The notes beneath the pieces are model-generated. The model saw nothing but the letters and a program-made list of their open reading frames with translations, was not told the origin of the DNA and did no database searches. Both the position numbers and the translations under genes were made by a program. 64,000 nucleotides of DNA from DASZUK01 sp035547695. Lineage in GTDB: Bacteria > Actinomycetota > Acidimicrobiia > Acidimicrobiales > RAAP-2. Position 1 is the stretch's first letter. Each line of letters opens with the position of its first letter. Location: NCBI GenBank assembly GCA_035547695.1, contig DASZUK010000005.1:1-64000 (forward strand), written 5' to 3'. Shown in pieces: positions 1 through 7,409 of the stretch.

Positions 1-11
1 TCCGGCTGACG

Positions 12-44
12 TCCATCCACCATCCATCCACCATCCATCCATCA
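12..44. repeat. Three 11-bp tandem units ending in the nrdJ stop codon
   Basis: Three head-to-tail copies of TCCATCCACCA (the last is TCCATCCATCA) occupy 12-44. The final TCA is the reverse-strand TGA stop of nrdJ. This is one of about fifteen stop-codon-associated tandem repeats in the window. Confidence 0.9.
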
Positions 45-2915
45 GGAGCAGCCGCTGGTCGTGCCACAGGACGGACAGGCATGACAACTCCCCGCCCGCT
101 GCATCTGCACCCCGCACTGGAAGCAGTAGGGAGCATCGGACTCCACCACCCCGGGCTTGCGGAACTCGACCGCCGAGTGGTGCTCCACGACCAGCGGCTC
201 TTGACCTGCCGCCTCGTCGACCACCGGCACCGGGCCAGCGTCGAGCGGGGCGTTCCGGGTGGTGGCCTCCTCCAGGCCGGGAAGGGTCATCTGGGTCCGC
301 TCCTGTGAGGTGAGCACGCCCAACTCCACCCGGTCCTCGTAGGGCAGGTAGTCGACGGCCAGCCGCCGGAAGATGTAGTCCACCAGCGACTGGGCGATGC
401 GCAGATCCGGGTCGTCGGTCATACCGGCCGGCTCGAAGCGCATGTTGGTGTACTTGCGCACGTAGGTGGCGAGCGGTACGCCGTGCTGCAGGCCCAGGCT
501 GACCGCGATGGCGAAGGCGTCCATGATGCCGGCCAGGGTGGAACCCTGCTTGGACACCTTGATGAACACCTCACCGGGCCGCCCGTCCTCGTACTCGCCG
601 ACGGTCACGTACCCCTCGCAGTCGGCCACCTGGAAGGCGAAGGTGTTGGAGCGCCGCCGGCGGGGCAGCCGCTCGCGTACGGCCCCGACCACCACCGGCT
701 GGGCCTGCCGCTGCCGCTCGTGGAGCAGGGCGGCCTCCAGCTCGGCGATGCGGGCGGTGACCTCCCGGTCCTTGGCCTCGGCCTCGGACCCCGGAGGGGC
801 GTCGTCACCGCCGTCCACGACGGTGCCTTCCTTCTTGGTGGTGGACAGCGGCTGGGCCACCTTGCAGTTGTCCCGGTAGATGGCCACCGCCTTGATGCCC
901 AACCGCCAGGCGTCGATGTGGAGCTGCTCGATGTCCTCCACGGTGGCGTCCTCGGGCATGTTCACCGTCTTGGAGATGGCCCCGCTGATGAACGGCTGGA
1001 CGGCCCCCATCATGCGGACGTGGCCGGAGTAGTGGATGGTGTTGTCCCCCATCGAGCAGGCGAACACCGGCAGGTGGTCGGCCTGCAGGTGCGGGGCCCC
1101 GACGATGGTCTTGTGCTCGTCGATGTACGCCACCACCTCCTGCACCTGCTCCGGGCCGTAGCCAAGCTGGGCGAGGGCCCGGGGGACGGTCTGGTTGACG
1201 ATCGACATGGTGCCGCCGCCGACCAGCTTCTTGGTCTTCACCAGGCCCAGGTCCGGCTCCACCCCGGTGGTGTCGCAGTCCATCAGCAGCCCGATGGTGC
1301 CGGTGGGGGCCAGCACCGAAGCCTGGGAGTTGCGGACCCCGAACTGCTCGGCCAGCTCCACCGCCTCGTCCCAGGCCTCCTGGGCCGACGACAGCAGGTC
1401 CGGCGGCACCAGCTCCTCGTCGATCTTCGACGCCTCCCCCTGGTGCTTGCGGAGCACGTTGACCATGGGCTCGGCGTTCTCGTAGTACCCGGCGAACGGG
1501 CCCATGCGGCCGGCGATGCGGGCCGAGGTGGCATAGGCGTGGCCGGTCATCAGGGCGGTGATCGCCCCGGCCCAGGCCCGGCCGGCGTCGGAGTCGTACG
1601 GCAGGCCGTTGGCCATCAGCAGGGCGCCCAGGTTGGCGTAGCCGATGCCCAGCTCCCGGAACCGACGGGAGTTCTCGGCGATCTTCTCCGTCGGGTAGTC
1701 CGCGTTGCCGACGATGATCTCCTGCCCGGTGAACAGCACGGCCACCGCCGCCTTGAAGCCGGCGACGTCGAAGCTGCCGTCGTCGTCCAGGAACTTGAGC
1801 AGGTTCAGGCTGGCCAGATTGCACGCGGAGTTGTCGAGGTGCATGTACTCACTGCAGGGGTTACTGCCGTTGATGCGGCCGGTGTTGGGGGCGGTGTGCC
1901 ACTCGTTGATGGTGGTGTCGAACTGCATGCCGGGGTCGGCGCACTCCCAGGCGGCGTGGGCGATCTGGCGGAACAGGTCCCTGGCCCGGACGGTCCGCGC
2001 CACGGAGCCGTCGGTCCGGGCGATCAGGGCCCAGTCGGCGTCGTCCAGGACGGCCTGCATGAACTCGTCGGTGACCCGCACCGAGTTGTTGGCGTTCTGG
2101 TACTGGGTGGAGTGGCTGTCGGCGCCGTCCAGGTCCATGTCGAACCCGGCGTCCCGGAGCACCCGGGCCTTGCGCTCCTCGATGGCCTTGCACCAGATGA
2201 AGTCCTCGACGTCGGGGTGGTCGGCGTCGAGGATGACCATCTTGGCGGCCCGGCGGGTCTTGCCGCCGGACTTGATGGTGCCGGCGGAGGCGTCGGCGCC
2301 GCGCATGAAGCTGACCGGCCCCGACGCGGTGCCGCCGCCCTTCAGCAGCTCGTGGGACGACCGGATGCGGGACAGGTTGACCCCGGCGCCGGAGCCACCC
2401 TTGAAGATGATCCCTTCCTCCGTGTACCAGTTCAGGATGGAGTCCATCGAGTCCTCGACGGACAGGATGAAGCAGGCCGACCCCTGCTGGGGCACCCCGC
2501 TGACCCCGATGTTGAACCACACCGGCGAGTTGAAGGCGGCCTTCTGGTGGATGATGAGGTGCTTCAGCTCGTCCCGGAAGATCTCGGCCTCGGCGTCGTC
2601 GGCGAAGTAGCCGTCCTTGACCCCCCAGGCGGTCAGGGTGTCGACCACCCGGTCGGCCACCTGCTTCAGGGACCACTCCCGCTCCTCGGTGCCCATGGTG
2701 CCCCGGAAGTACTTCTGGGCCAGGATGTTGGTGGCGTTCAGGCTCCAGGACTCGGGCACCTCGACACCCAGTTGCTCGAAGGCCACCGAGCCGTCCCGGT
2801 AGTTGGTGATCCGGGCGTCCCGGCGTTCCCAGCGGACCTCGTCGTAGGGGTGGACCCCGTCGGTGGTGAAGTGACGCCGGATGCCGATACCGGCCCGCTG
2901 GGGGGCGATTGCCAT
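42..2915 (-). CDS. nrdJ: Adenosylcobalamin-dependent (class II) ribonucleoside-diphosphate reductase
   Basis: Reduces ribonucleotides to deoxyribonucleotides with a B12-generated thiyl radical, so it supplies DNA precursors with or without oxygen. The 957-residue product has the class II large-subunit landmarks: SACFILSVEDSMDSIL, GGSGAGVNLSRIRS, the finger-loop motif NPCSEY with its radical Cys and Glu, and APTGTIG. The C-terminus carries redox/zinc cysteines (CFQCGVQ, CHACPSCG), the shuttle tail of the NrdJ branch. I chose the ATG at 2913-2915 because GCGAGGAGTCAGGAC lies directly upstream; a GTG-initiated form would extend to about 2972. No small subunit (NrdF/NrdB) is nearby, as expected for class II. 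A sigma-70-like promoter and two NrdR-like boxes lie upstream. Confidence 0.97.
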   Translation of the reverse strand: MAIAPQRAGIGIRRHFTTDGVHPYDEVRWERRDARITNYRDGSVAFEQLGVEVPESWSLNATNILAQKYFRGTMGTEEREWSLKQVADRVVDTLTAWGVKDGYFADDAEAEIFRDELKHLIIHQKAAFNSPVWFNIGVSGVPQQGSACFILSVEDSMDSILNWYTEEGIIFKGGSGAGVNLSRIRSSHELLKGGGTASGPVSFMRGADASAGTIKSGGKTRRAAKMVILDADHPDVEDFIWCKAIEERKARVLRDAGFDMDLDGADSHSTQYQNANNSVRVTDEFMQAVLDDADWALIARTDGSVARTVRARDLFRQIAHAAWECADPGMQFDTTINEWHTAPNTGRINGSNPCSEYMHLDNSACNLASLNLLKFLDDDGSFDVAGFKAAVAVLFTGQEIIVGNADYPTEKIAENSRRFRELGIGYANLGALLMANGLPYDSDAGRAWAGAITALMTGHAYATSARIAGRMGPFAGYYENAEPMVNVLRKHQGEASKIDEELVPPDLLSSAQEAWDEAVELAEQFGVRNSQASVLAPTGTIGLLMDCDTTGVEPDLGLVKTKKLVGGGTMSIVNQTVPRALAQLGYGPEQVQEVVAYIDEHKTIVGAPHLQADHLPVFACSMGDNTIHYSGHVRMMGAVQPFISGAISKTVNMPEDATVEDIEQLHIDAWRLGIKAVAIYRDNCKVAQPLSTTKKEGTVVDGGDDAPPGSEAEAKDREVTARIAELEAALLHERQRQAQPVVVGAVRERLPRRRRSNTFAFQVADCEGYVTVGEYEDGRPGEVFIKVSKQGSTLAGIMDAFAIAVSLGLQHGVPLATYVRKYTNMRFEPAGMTDDPDLRIAQSLVDYIFRRLAVDYLPYEDRVELGVLTSQERTQMTLPGLEEATTRNAPLDAGPVPVVDEAAGQEPLVVEHHSAVEFRKPGVVESDAPYCFQCGVQMQRAGSCHACPSCGTTSGCS

Positions 2916-2968
2916 GTCCTGACTCCTCGCTGGCGGTGTGGCCTCGGTCATTACGGTACAACCGCAGA

Positions 2969-3016
2969 CCACAAGATCTTGTGGTGCTGGAAACCCCGAG
3001 GCACGAGATGCTGGGG
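2969..3016. promoter_or_regulatory. Tandem NrdR-box-like sites upstream of nrdJ
   Basis: A perfect 16-bp palindrome, CCACAAGATCTTGTGG, lies at 2969-2984. A related 16-mer, GCACGAGATGCTGGGG (11 of 16 matching), lies at 3001-3016. Start-to-start distance is 32 bp, about three helical turns. NrdR boxes in other bacteria are 16-bp palindromes that occur in pairs at about 31-32 bp, so shape, spacing and target gene all agree. The upstream box overlaps the predicted transcription start, consistent with repression. No nrdR gene is in the window. Confidence 0.7.
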
Positions 3017-3020
3017 TTTC

Positions 3021-3050
3021 ATTACACCACTGTAGTTACGCCATTGTCAA
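3021..3050 (-). promoter_or_regulatory. Promoter of nrdJ
   Basis: On the reverse strand a perfect TTGACA (3050-3045) is followed after 18 bp by TGTAAT (3026-3021), a five-of-six match to the -10 consensus. The transcript would start near 3014 and have a leader of about 100 nt containing both NrdR-like boxes. That leader is too short for a cobalamin riboswitch. Confidence 0.7.
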
Positions 3051-3093
3051 CGGACCCTCGGGCCGCGCCGGCCCAGGTCGGAGGCCGTTCGCG

Positions 3094-4665
3094 ATGGTTT
3101 GCACCCTGCCGGGCCCGGTAGCGTGCGGCCCCGTGGGATGCGTGGTGGCCGTCGACGCCGGCACCACCGGGGTGCGGGCCCTGGTGGTGGACGAGACCGG
3201 GACCGTCACCGACCTGGCCTACCGGGAGCTGGCCCAGTCGTTCCCGCGGCCGGGGTGGGTGGAGCACGACCCGGCGGCCATCTGGGACGCCGTCCGGGCC
3301 ACCCTGGACGAGGTGGCCGGGCGGCTGGCCGGGACCGGCACGGCGGTGGCCGCCGTCGGCATCACCAACCAGCGGGAGACCGCCGTGGCCTGGGACCGCC
3401 GCAGCGGCCGGCCGCTGGCCCCGGCGGTGGTGTGGCAGGACCGCCGGACCGCGGACCGCTGCGAACGGCTGGTCGACGCCGGCCACCTCCCCACCGTCCG
3501 GGCCCGGACCGGGCTGGTGCTGGACCCGTACTTCTCCGCCACCAAGTACGGCTGGCTGCTCACCGACGGCGGCCTGGCCGACGCCGCCGGGGCCGGGACC
3601 CACCTGGCCCTCGGCACCGTCGATAGTTGGGTGCTGTGGAACCTGACCGGCGGGCCGGACGGCGGGGTGCACGCCACCGACCCCGCCAACGCCTCCCGGA
3701 CCCTGCTGTACGACATCCACCAGCGGCGGTGGTCGGCGGAGCTGTGCGACCTGTTCGGGGTCCCCCCGGCCGCCCTGGCCGAGGTCCGGCCGTGCTGTGG
3801 CCGGTTCGGCACCGTCGATCCGGCCGCGGTCGGCACCGCCGGCCGCCTGCTCGGCGGGGTCCCCATCGGCGGCATGGCCGGCGACCAGCAGGCCGCCCTG
3901 TTCGGCCAGGCCTGCTTCGACCCCGGCATGGCCAAGGTCACCTACGGCACCGGCAGCTTCGTGCTGGCCAACGCCGGGCCCACCGCCCCGCCGCCGCCGG
4001 ACGGCCTCCTGGTCACCGTCGGCTGGGACCTCGGCGACCACGCCGGCGACGCCCCGCCGTTCACCTACGCCCTGGAGGGGTCCACGTTCGCGTCAGGGGC
4101 CGCGGTGCAGTGGCTGCGGGACGGGCTGGGGCTCATCGACCGCGCCGAGGACCTCGAGCCGTTGGCGGCGTCGGTCGCGGACAGCGGCGGGGTGACCGTG
4201 GTACCGGCGTTCACCGGGCTGGGCAGCCCCTGGTGGGACCCCAGGGCTCGGGGCACCGTCACCGGCCTGACCCGCGGCGCCGGACGGGCCCAACTGGCCC
4301 GGGCCACCGTGGAGGCCATGGCGTTCCAGGTCAGGGACATGGTGGACGCCATGGTGGCGGCCACCGGGCAGCCGTTGCGGCAGTTGCGGGCGGACGGCGG
4401 GGCAGCCGCGATGGACCTGCTGCTGCAACTGCAGGCCGACCAGGCGCAGGTGCCGGTGGTGCGGCCGCGGTCGGTGGAGTCCACGGCGCTCGGTGCGGCC
4501 ACCCTGGCCGGCCTGGCCGAGGGGGTCTGGGGATCGCTCGACGACCTGGCCACCCGGTGGCGGCCGGAGGTGGAGAAACGGCCGGCGGTCGACCGGGAGC
4601 TGGCCGACCTGGCGTACGGCCCCTGGCTCCGGGCGGTCCAACGGTCCCGCTCCTGGTCCGCCTGA
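3094..4665 (+). CDS. glpK: Glycerol kinase
   Basis: ATP-dependent phosphorylation of glycerol to sn-glycerol 3-phosphate, the entry to glycerol catabolism and lipid synthesis. FGGY-family kinase of 523 residues, slightly longer than the usual ~500. Visible landmarks are the N-terminal phosphate loop VAVDAGTTGVRALV, GITNQRETAVAWDR and VVWQDRRTADRC of the substrate site, and the second ATPase-fold motif MAKVTYGTGSFVLAN. Start: ATG 3094 has little Shine-Dalgarno signal. A GTG at 3133, just before VVAVDAGTTG, is an alternative that fits the family length better. The gene is transcribed away from nrdJ, and no glycerol facilitator or GlpD is adjacent. Confidence 0.92.
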   Translation: MVCTLPGPVACGPVGCVVAVDAGTTGVRALVVDETGTVTDLAYRELAQSFPRPGWVEHDPAAIWDAVRATLDEVAGRLAGTGTAVAAVGITNQRETAVAWDRRSGRPLAPAVVWQDRRTADRCERLVDAGHLPTVRARTGLVLDPYFSATKYGWLLTDGGLADAAGAGTHLALGTVDSWVLWNLTGGPDGGVHATDPANASRTLLYDIHQRRWSAELCDLFGVPPAALAEVRPCCGRFGTVDPAAVGTAGRLLGGVPIGGMAGDQQAALFGQACFDPGMAKVTYGTGSFVLANAGPTAPPPPDGLLVTVGWDLGDHAGDAPPFTYALEGSTFASGAAVQWLRDGLGLIDRAEDLEPLAASVADSGGVTVVPAFTGLGSPWWDPRARGTVTGLTRGAGRAQLARATVEAMAFQVRDMVDAMVAATGQPLRQLRADGGAAAMDLLLQLQADQAQVPVVRPRSVESTALGAATLAGLAEGVWGSLDDLATRWRPEVEKRPAVDRELADLAYGPWLRAVQRSRSWSA

Positions 4666-4711
4666 TCCGCCCCGTCCGGTCCGTCACCGCCCGCCCCTCC
4701 GGCCCGCTCGC

Positions 4712-4733
4712 CCGTACGGGCCGCCCCGTACGG
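4712..4733. terminator. GC-rich inverted repeat between convergent glpK and ACT gene
   Basis: Two copies of the palindrome CCGTACGG (4712-4719 and 4726-4733) can pair across a 6-nt loop. A third degenerate copy, TTACGG, follows. The position between two converging genes fits a bidirectional terminator, but there is no T-run. Confidence 0.4.
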
Positions 4734-4767
4734 CCGCCCTTACGGCCGGCCCGTCACCGCCCGTCCC

Positions 4768-5043
4768 TCACGGCTCGTCAGCCGCGGCCGTCTCGTGGTC
4801 GACCCGACGGACGTCTTCGACCCGGACCCCGTCGACCTCGTGGATCTCGCTGCGCAGCAGCTCCACCAGGTGGTCGCCGGCCAGCTCGACGACGAACTCG
4901 TCGATGACCTCCCCCTCGGCCCGATGGACGATGTCGATGGCCACGATGTCCCCGCCGACCGCGCCGATGCGGCTGGCCACCTGTCCGAGGGCCCCGGGGC
5001 GGTCGAGCAGGCGGATGCGCACGACGTACCGGTCCACGCCCAC
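4768..5043 (-). CDS. Small ACT-domain protein
   Basis: A single ACT domain fills the ~91-residue product: VDRYVVRIRLLDRPGALGQVASRIGAVGGDIVAID, then a second half around IDEFVVELAGDHLVELL. ACT domains bind small ligands, usually amino acids. Stand-alone versions are regulatory and their ligand cannot be read from sequence. I chose the GTG at 5043 because the domain begins immediately after it; an ATG at 5094 would add 17 residues that look non-coding. Neither start has a clear ribosome site. It ends tail-to-tail with glpK. Confidence 0.75.
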   Translation of the reverse strand: MGVDRYVVRIRLLDRPGALGQVASRIGAVGGDIVAIDIVHRAEGEVIDEFVVELAGDHLVELLRSEIHEVDGVRVEDVRRVDHETAAADEP

Positions 5044-5106
5044 CAGGCTAGACCGGCCGCGTGAACGGCCGGTTTCGAGCGGGTTACGGCCCATCGCGGG
5101 CCGGGC

Positions 5107-5154
5107 CAGCCGACCGGCCAGCCAGCCGACCGGCCGTCACCGTCAGCCGACCGG
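5107..5154. repeat. Three CAGCCGACCGG units around the plsC stop
   Basis: Identical 11-mers lie at 5107-5117, 5123-5133 and 5144-5154. The third overlaps the last codons and stop (TCA at 5143-5145) of the PlsC gene. Confidence 0.85.
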
Positions 5155-5817
5155 GTCGCCCTTGGGGACGTACTCGTCCACGTACGGCCGCCCCGACAGC
5201 CGGGCGATCTCCCGCATCAGGGAGTCGGTGAACTCGCGGCACGCGGTGTGGTCGTGGTCGGCCATCGGGTCCTCGGGGTCGGCGGCCGCCTCCATCCGCA
5301 TCGGCGGCCCGAACCGGACGGTGACCGTCTTGAACGGCCGCAGCCGGTTGGACCCGACCGGCTGCACCGCCTCGGTGCCGGACACCCCGACCGGGACGAC
5401 GTCCACCCCGCCCTCCCTGGACAGCCGGGCCACCCCGGTGCGGCCGCGGTGGACGAACTCGTCGTGGGACCGGGTCCCCTCGGGGTACAGCGCCAGCAGG
5501 TGCCCCTTGGCCAACACCTCCTGGGCGGTCAGCAGCGCCCGCTCCGACACCGGGCCGCCGCCCCGGCGGATCGGGATCTGGCCGGCCGCCCGGAAGAACC
5601 AGGCCGTCTTCGGTGAGTCGAAGTACTCCGCCTTGGCCAGGAAGGTGACCCGCCGCCGGGTCACCAGGGGGATGAAGAAGGAGTCGCAGAACGACTGGTG
5701 GTTGGCCGCCAGCACCGCGGGGCCGTGCCGGGGCAGGTGCTCCCTGCCCTCCACCCTCACCCGCCAGAGCAGCAGGAAGATAGGGGTGAGGATGGCCTTC
5801 GTCACCCAGTAGACCAC
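5143..5817 (-). CDS. 1-acyl-sn-glycerol-3-phosphate acyltransferase (PlsC family)
   Basis: Transfers an acyl chain to lysophosphatidic acid at the inner membrane in phospholipid synthesis. The 224-residue product opens with a hydrophobic segment (residues ~8-18). It then has the acyltransferase H-x4-D catalytic pair (NHQSFCD, His40/Asp45), the substrate-binding YPEGTRS block and a VPVGVSGTEAV block. Start is uncertain: GTG 5817 or GTG 5805 both lie just after a GGAGG. The gene is divergent from the SMP-30 gene, with about 70 bp between them. Substrate specificity within the family is not determinable here. Confidence 0.88.
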   Translation of the reverse strand: MVYWVTKAILTPIFLLLWRVRVEGREHLPRHGPAVLAANHQSFCDSFFIPLVTRRRVTFLAKAEYFDSPKTAWFFRAAGQIPIRRGGGPVSERALLTAQEVLAKGHLLALYPEGTRSHDEFVHRGRTGVARLSREGGVDVVPVGVSGTEAVQPVGSNRLRPFKTVTVRFGPPMRMEAAADPEDPMADHDHTACREFTDSLMREIARLSGRPYVDEYVPKGDPVG

Positions 5818-5887
5818 CTCCGTACGGTACCTCCCTCGGGCCGCCGCGACGCCGGCGGGCGACGACGCGGTGTGGTCAACTGCACCG

Positions 5888-6751
5888 ATGACCACCTGGA
5901 CGGCGGAACGGTTCGTGGACGGCCTGTACTTCGGGGAGGGCCCCCGGTGGCACGACGGCCGGCTGTGGTACTCCGACTTCTTCGAACGGGCCGTCCTGTC
6001 CGTGGCCGAGGACGGGACCCGCCGCTCCGAGGTGGCGGTGCCGGGGCGGCCCTCCGGCCTCGGCTGGCTGCCCGACGGCCGGCTGCTGGTCGTGTCCATG
6101 GAGGACCGGGTGGTGCTCCGCCGGGAGCCCGACGGGTCGGTGGTCCGGCACGGCGACCTGCGCCCGTGGGCCACCCACCACGGCAACGACATGGTGGTGG
6201 ACGCCGCCGGCCGGGCCTACGTCGGCAACTTCGGGTTCGACTACTACGCCTTCGGTGACGGGCAGGCCGAGTTCGCCCGGGCCTCCCTCGTCCGTGTCGA
6301 CCCCGACGGCGCCTCGGTGGAGGCCGCCGCCGACCTGTCGTTCCCGAACGGCGCCGTCCTGTCCCCCGACGGCCGCACCCTGGTGGTGGCCGAGTCCTTC
6401 GCCCTCCGGCTGACCGCCTTCGACGTCGCCGCCGACGGCACCCTGTCCAACCGGCGGCTGTGGGCCCACCTCGGTGACTGCGCCCCCGACGGCATCTGCC
6501 TGGACGCGGAGGGCTGCATCTGGGTGGCCAACGCCCTCGGCAACGACTGCCGCCGGTTCGCCGAGGGCGGCCACGAGCTGGACCGGGTCACCACCAGCCA
6601 GCGGTGCTTCGCCTGCATGCTCGGCGGCGACGACCGCCACACCCTGTACTGCGTCACCGCCCCGTCCAGCGCCGAGCGGGACGCCTCGTCGGCCCGGCAC
6701 GGCCGGATCGAGCGTGCCCGGGTGGACGTGCCCGGGGCCGGGCTGCCGTAG
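5888..6751 (+). CDS. SMP-30/gluconolactonase/LRE family protein
   Basis: Predicted six-bladed beta-propeller lactone hydrolase of 287 residues. Metal-binding positions of the family are recognisable: the N-terminal Glu in YFGEGPRW, the Asn in HHGNDMVV and SFPNGAV, and the Asp in PDGICLD. Members open sugar or other lactones; the substrate here is unknown. Start ATG 5888 (MTTWTAERF) begins at the domain edge. The last 45 bp of the gene, stop included, recur about 556 bp downstream around a small unrelated ORF. Confidence 0.9.
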   Translation: MTTWTAERFVDGLYFGEGPRWHDGRLWYSDFFERAVLSVAEDGTRRSEVAVPGRPSGLGWLPDGRLLVVSMEDRVVLRREPDGSVVRHGDLRPWATHHGNDMVVDAAGRAYVGNFGFDYYAFGDGQAEFARASLVRVDPDGASVEAAADLSFPNGAVLSPDGRTLVVAESFALRLTAFDVAADGTLSNRRLWAHLGDCAPDGICLDAEGCIWVANALGNDCRRFAEGGHELDRVTTSQRCFACMLGGDDRHTLYCVTAPSSAERDASSARHGRIERARVDVPGAGLP

Positions 6752-6752
6752 C
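6707..6752. repeat. 46-bp direct repeat, left copy (3' end of SMP-30 gene)
   Basis: This 46-bp stretch, ending with the SMP-30 stop codon, is repeated without mismatch at 7263-7308. The copies bracket a ~510-bp segment with one small reverse-strand ORF. Such a layout resembles insertion into a gene 3' end that regenerates the gene, but no integrase or transposase is present. Confidence 0.95.
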
Positions 6753-6759
6753 TCGCCGC

Positions 6760-7200
6760 TCAGCGAGCGGCCTTGGCCCGATAGGCGGCCGCCTGCGCCA
6801 TGGCGGCCTGATAGGCCGCCGCCGCTTGTGACAGACCCGGCCGGTGACACGACCACGGTTCGTCCCAGTTGTGATGGAAGTACCAAGGATCGTCGTCACC
6901 CGGCAGGAGCGTTCCCCTGACGTGTAGCCAACACCCCGGGTACATCCGGCATCCAGCCAGCCAGGCGCGGCTCCTCCACCCGGCGCCGTGCCAGTCGACC
7001 ACCGCCTGGACTCCTCCCCTGACCGCCCTGGCCGACACCACCCAACCCAGGCTCATCTGGTGGCGCTCCGGAACGGGCACGGTCGAATTGGCCACCAACC
7101 ATTCCCACTCCCGGACTCCCTCCAGAAGGGTGGCCGCCCGTGCTTCCGCCTGCTCGGCCTTCTTCGTCGCCCGTCGGCGACCCCACCCCCCCATGCCCAT
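6760..7200 (-). CDS. Hypothetical protein inside the 46-bp-repeat cassette
   Basis: I do not recognise this protein (~146 residues from the ATG at 7200; GTG 7242 would give 160). It is rich in Trp and Gly, with WEWLVANS, VVDWHGAGWRSRAWLAG and WYFHHNWDEPW. It ends in an Ala-rich helix (QAAAAYQAAMAQAAAYRAKAAR) and has Cys residues in CRMYPGCWL and WSCHRP. There is no signal peptide or membrane segment. It converges on the SMP-30 gene and is bracketed by the direct repeats, so it may have arrived with the duplication. Confidence 0.55.
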   Translation of the reverse strand: MGMGGWGRRRATKKAEQAEARAATLLEGVREWEWLVANSTVPVPERHQMSLGWVVSARAVRGGVQAVVDWHGAGWRSRAWLAGCRMYPGCWLHVRGTLLPGDDDPWYFHHNWDEPWSCHRPGLSQAAAAYQAAMAQAAAYRAKAAR

Positions 7201-7262
7201 ACCGTACGACCCCACCCAGGGCCATGGCCATCGGCCGATCACCCGTCGGCCCGCATGCCCGT

Positions 7263-7308
7263 ATCGAGCGTGCCCGGGTGGACGTGCCCGGGGCCGGGCT
7301 GCCGTAGC
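7263..7308. repeat. 46-bp direct repeat, right copy
   Basis: Perfect copy of 6707-6752. It is not part of any evident gene here and lies upstream of the substrate-binding-protein gene. Confidence 0.95.
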
Positions 7309-7339
7309 AGGTCCAACGGCGTCGCTGGCCGGGAGCCGC

Positions 7340-7379
7340 CGGTATTTGCCGTCGGTATTTGCCCGGGCGGTATTTGCCC
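7340..7379. repeat. Triplicate CGGTATTTGCC motif upstream of LivK-like gene
   Basis: The 11-mer CGGTATTTGCC occurs at 7340-7350, 7353-7363 and 7369-7379. It is an AT-containing motif in an otherwise extremely GC-rich stretch, and the last copy lies 30 bp before the start of the substrate-binding protein. It could be a multi-copy operator or slippage product. Confidence 0.75.
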
Positions 7380-7409
7380 CGGCGGTGCACCGACGACCAG
7401 CATGTCCCG

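Noticed and set aside
2916..3020. Cobalamin riboswitch upstream of nrdJ
   Set aside because: The predicted leader is only about 100 nt and is occupied by the NrdR-like boxes; I saw no B12-box-like sequence.
483..3035. 850-codon forward frame antisense to nrdJ
   Set aside because: Same third-position artefact; Gly/Val/His-rich translation with no domain, opposite a well-conserved gene.
6707..7308. Insertion sequence or integron cassette
   Set aside because: No transposase or integrase, no terminal inverted repeats, and no attC-like structure recognised; only direct repeats are certain.
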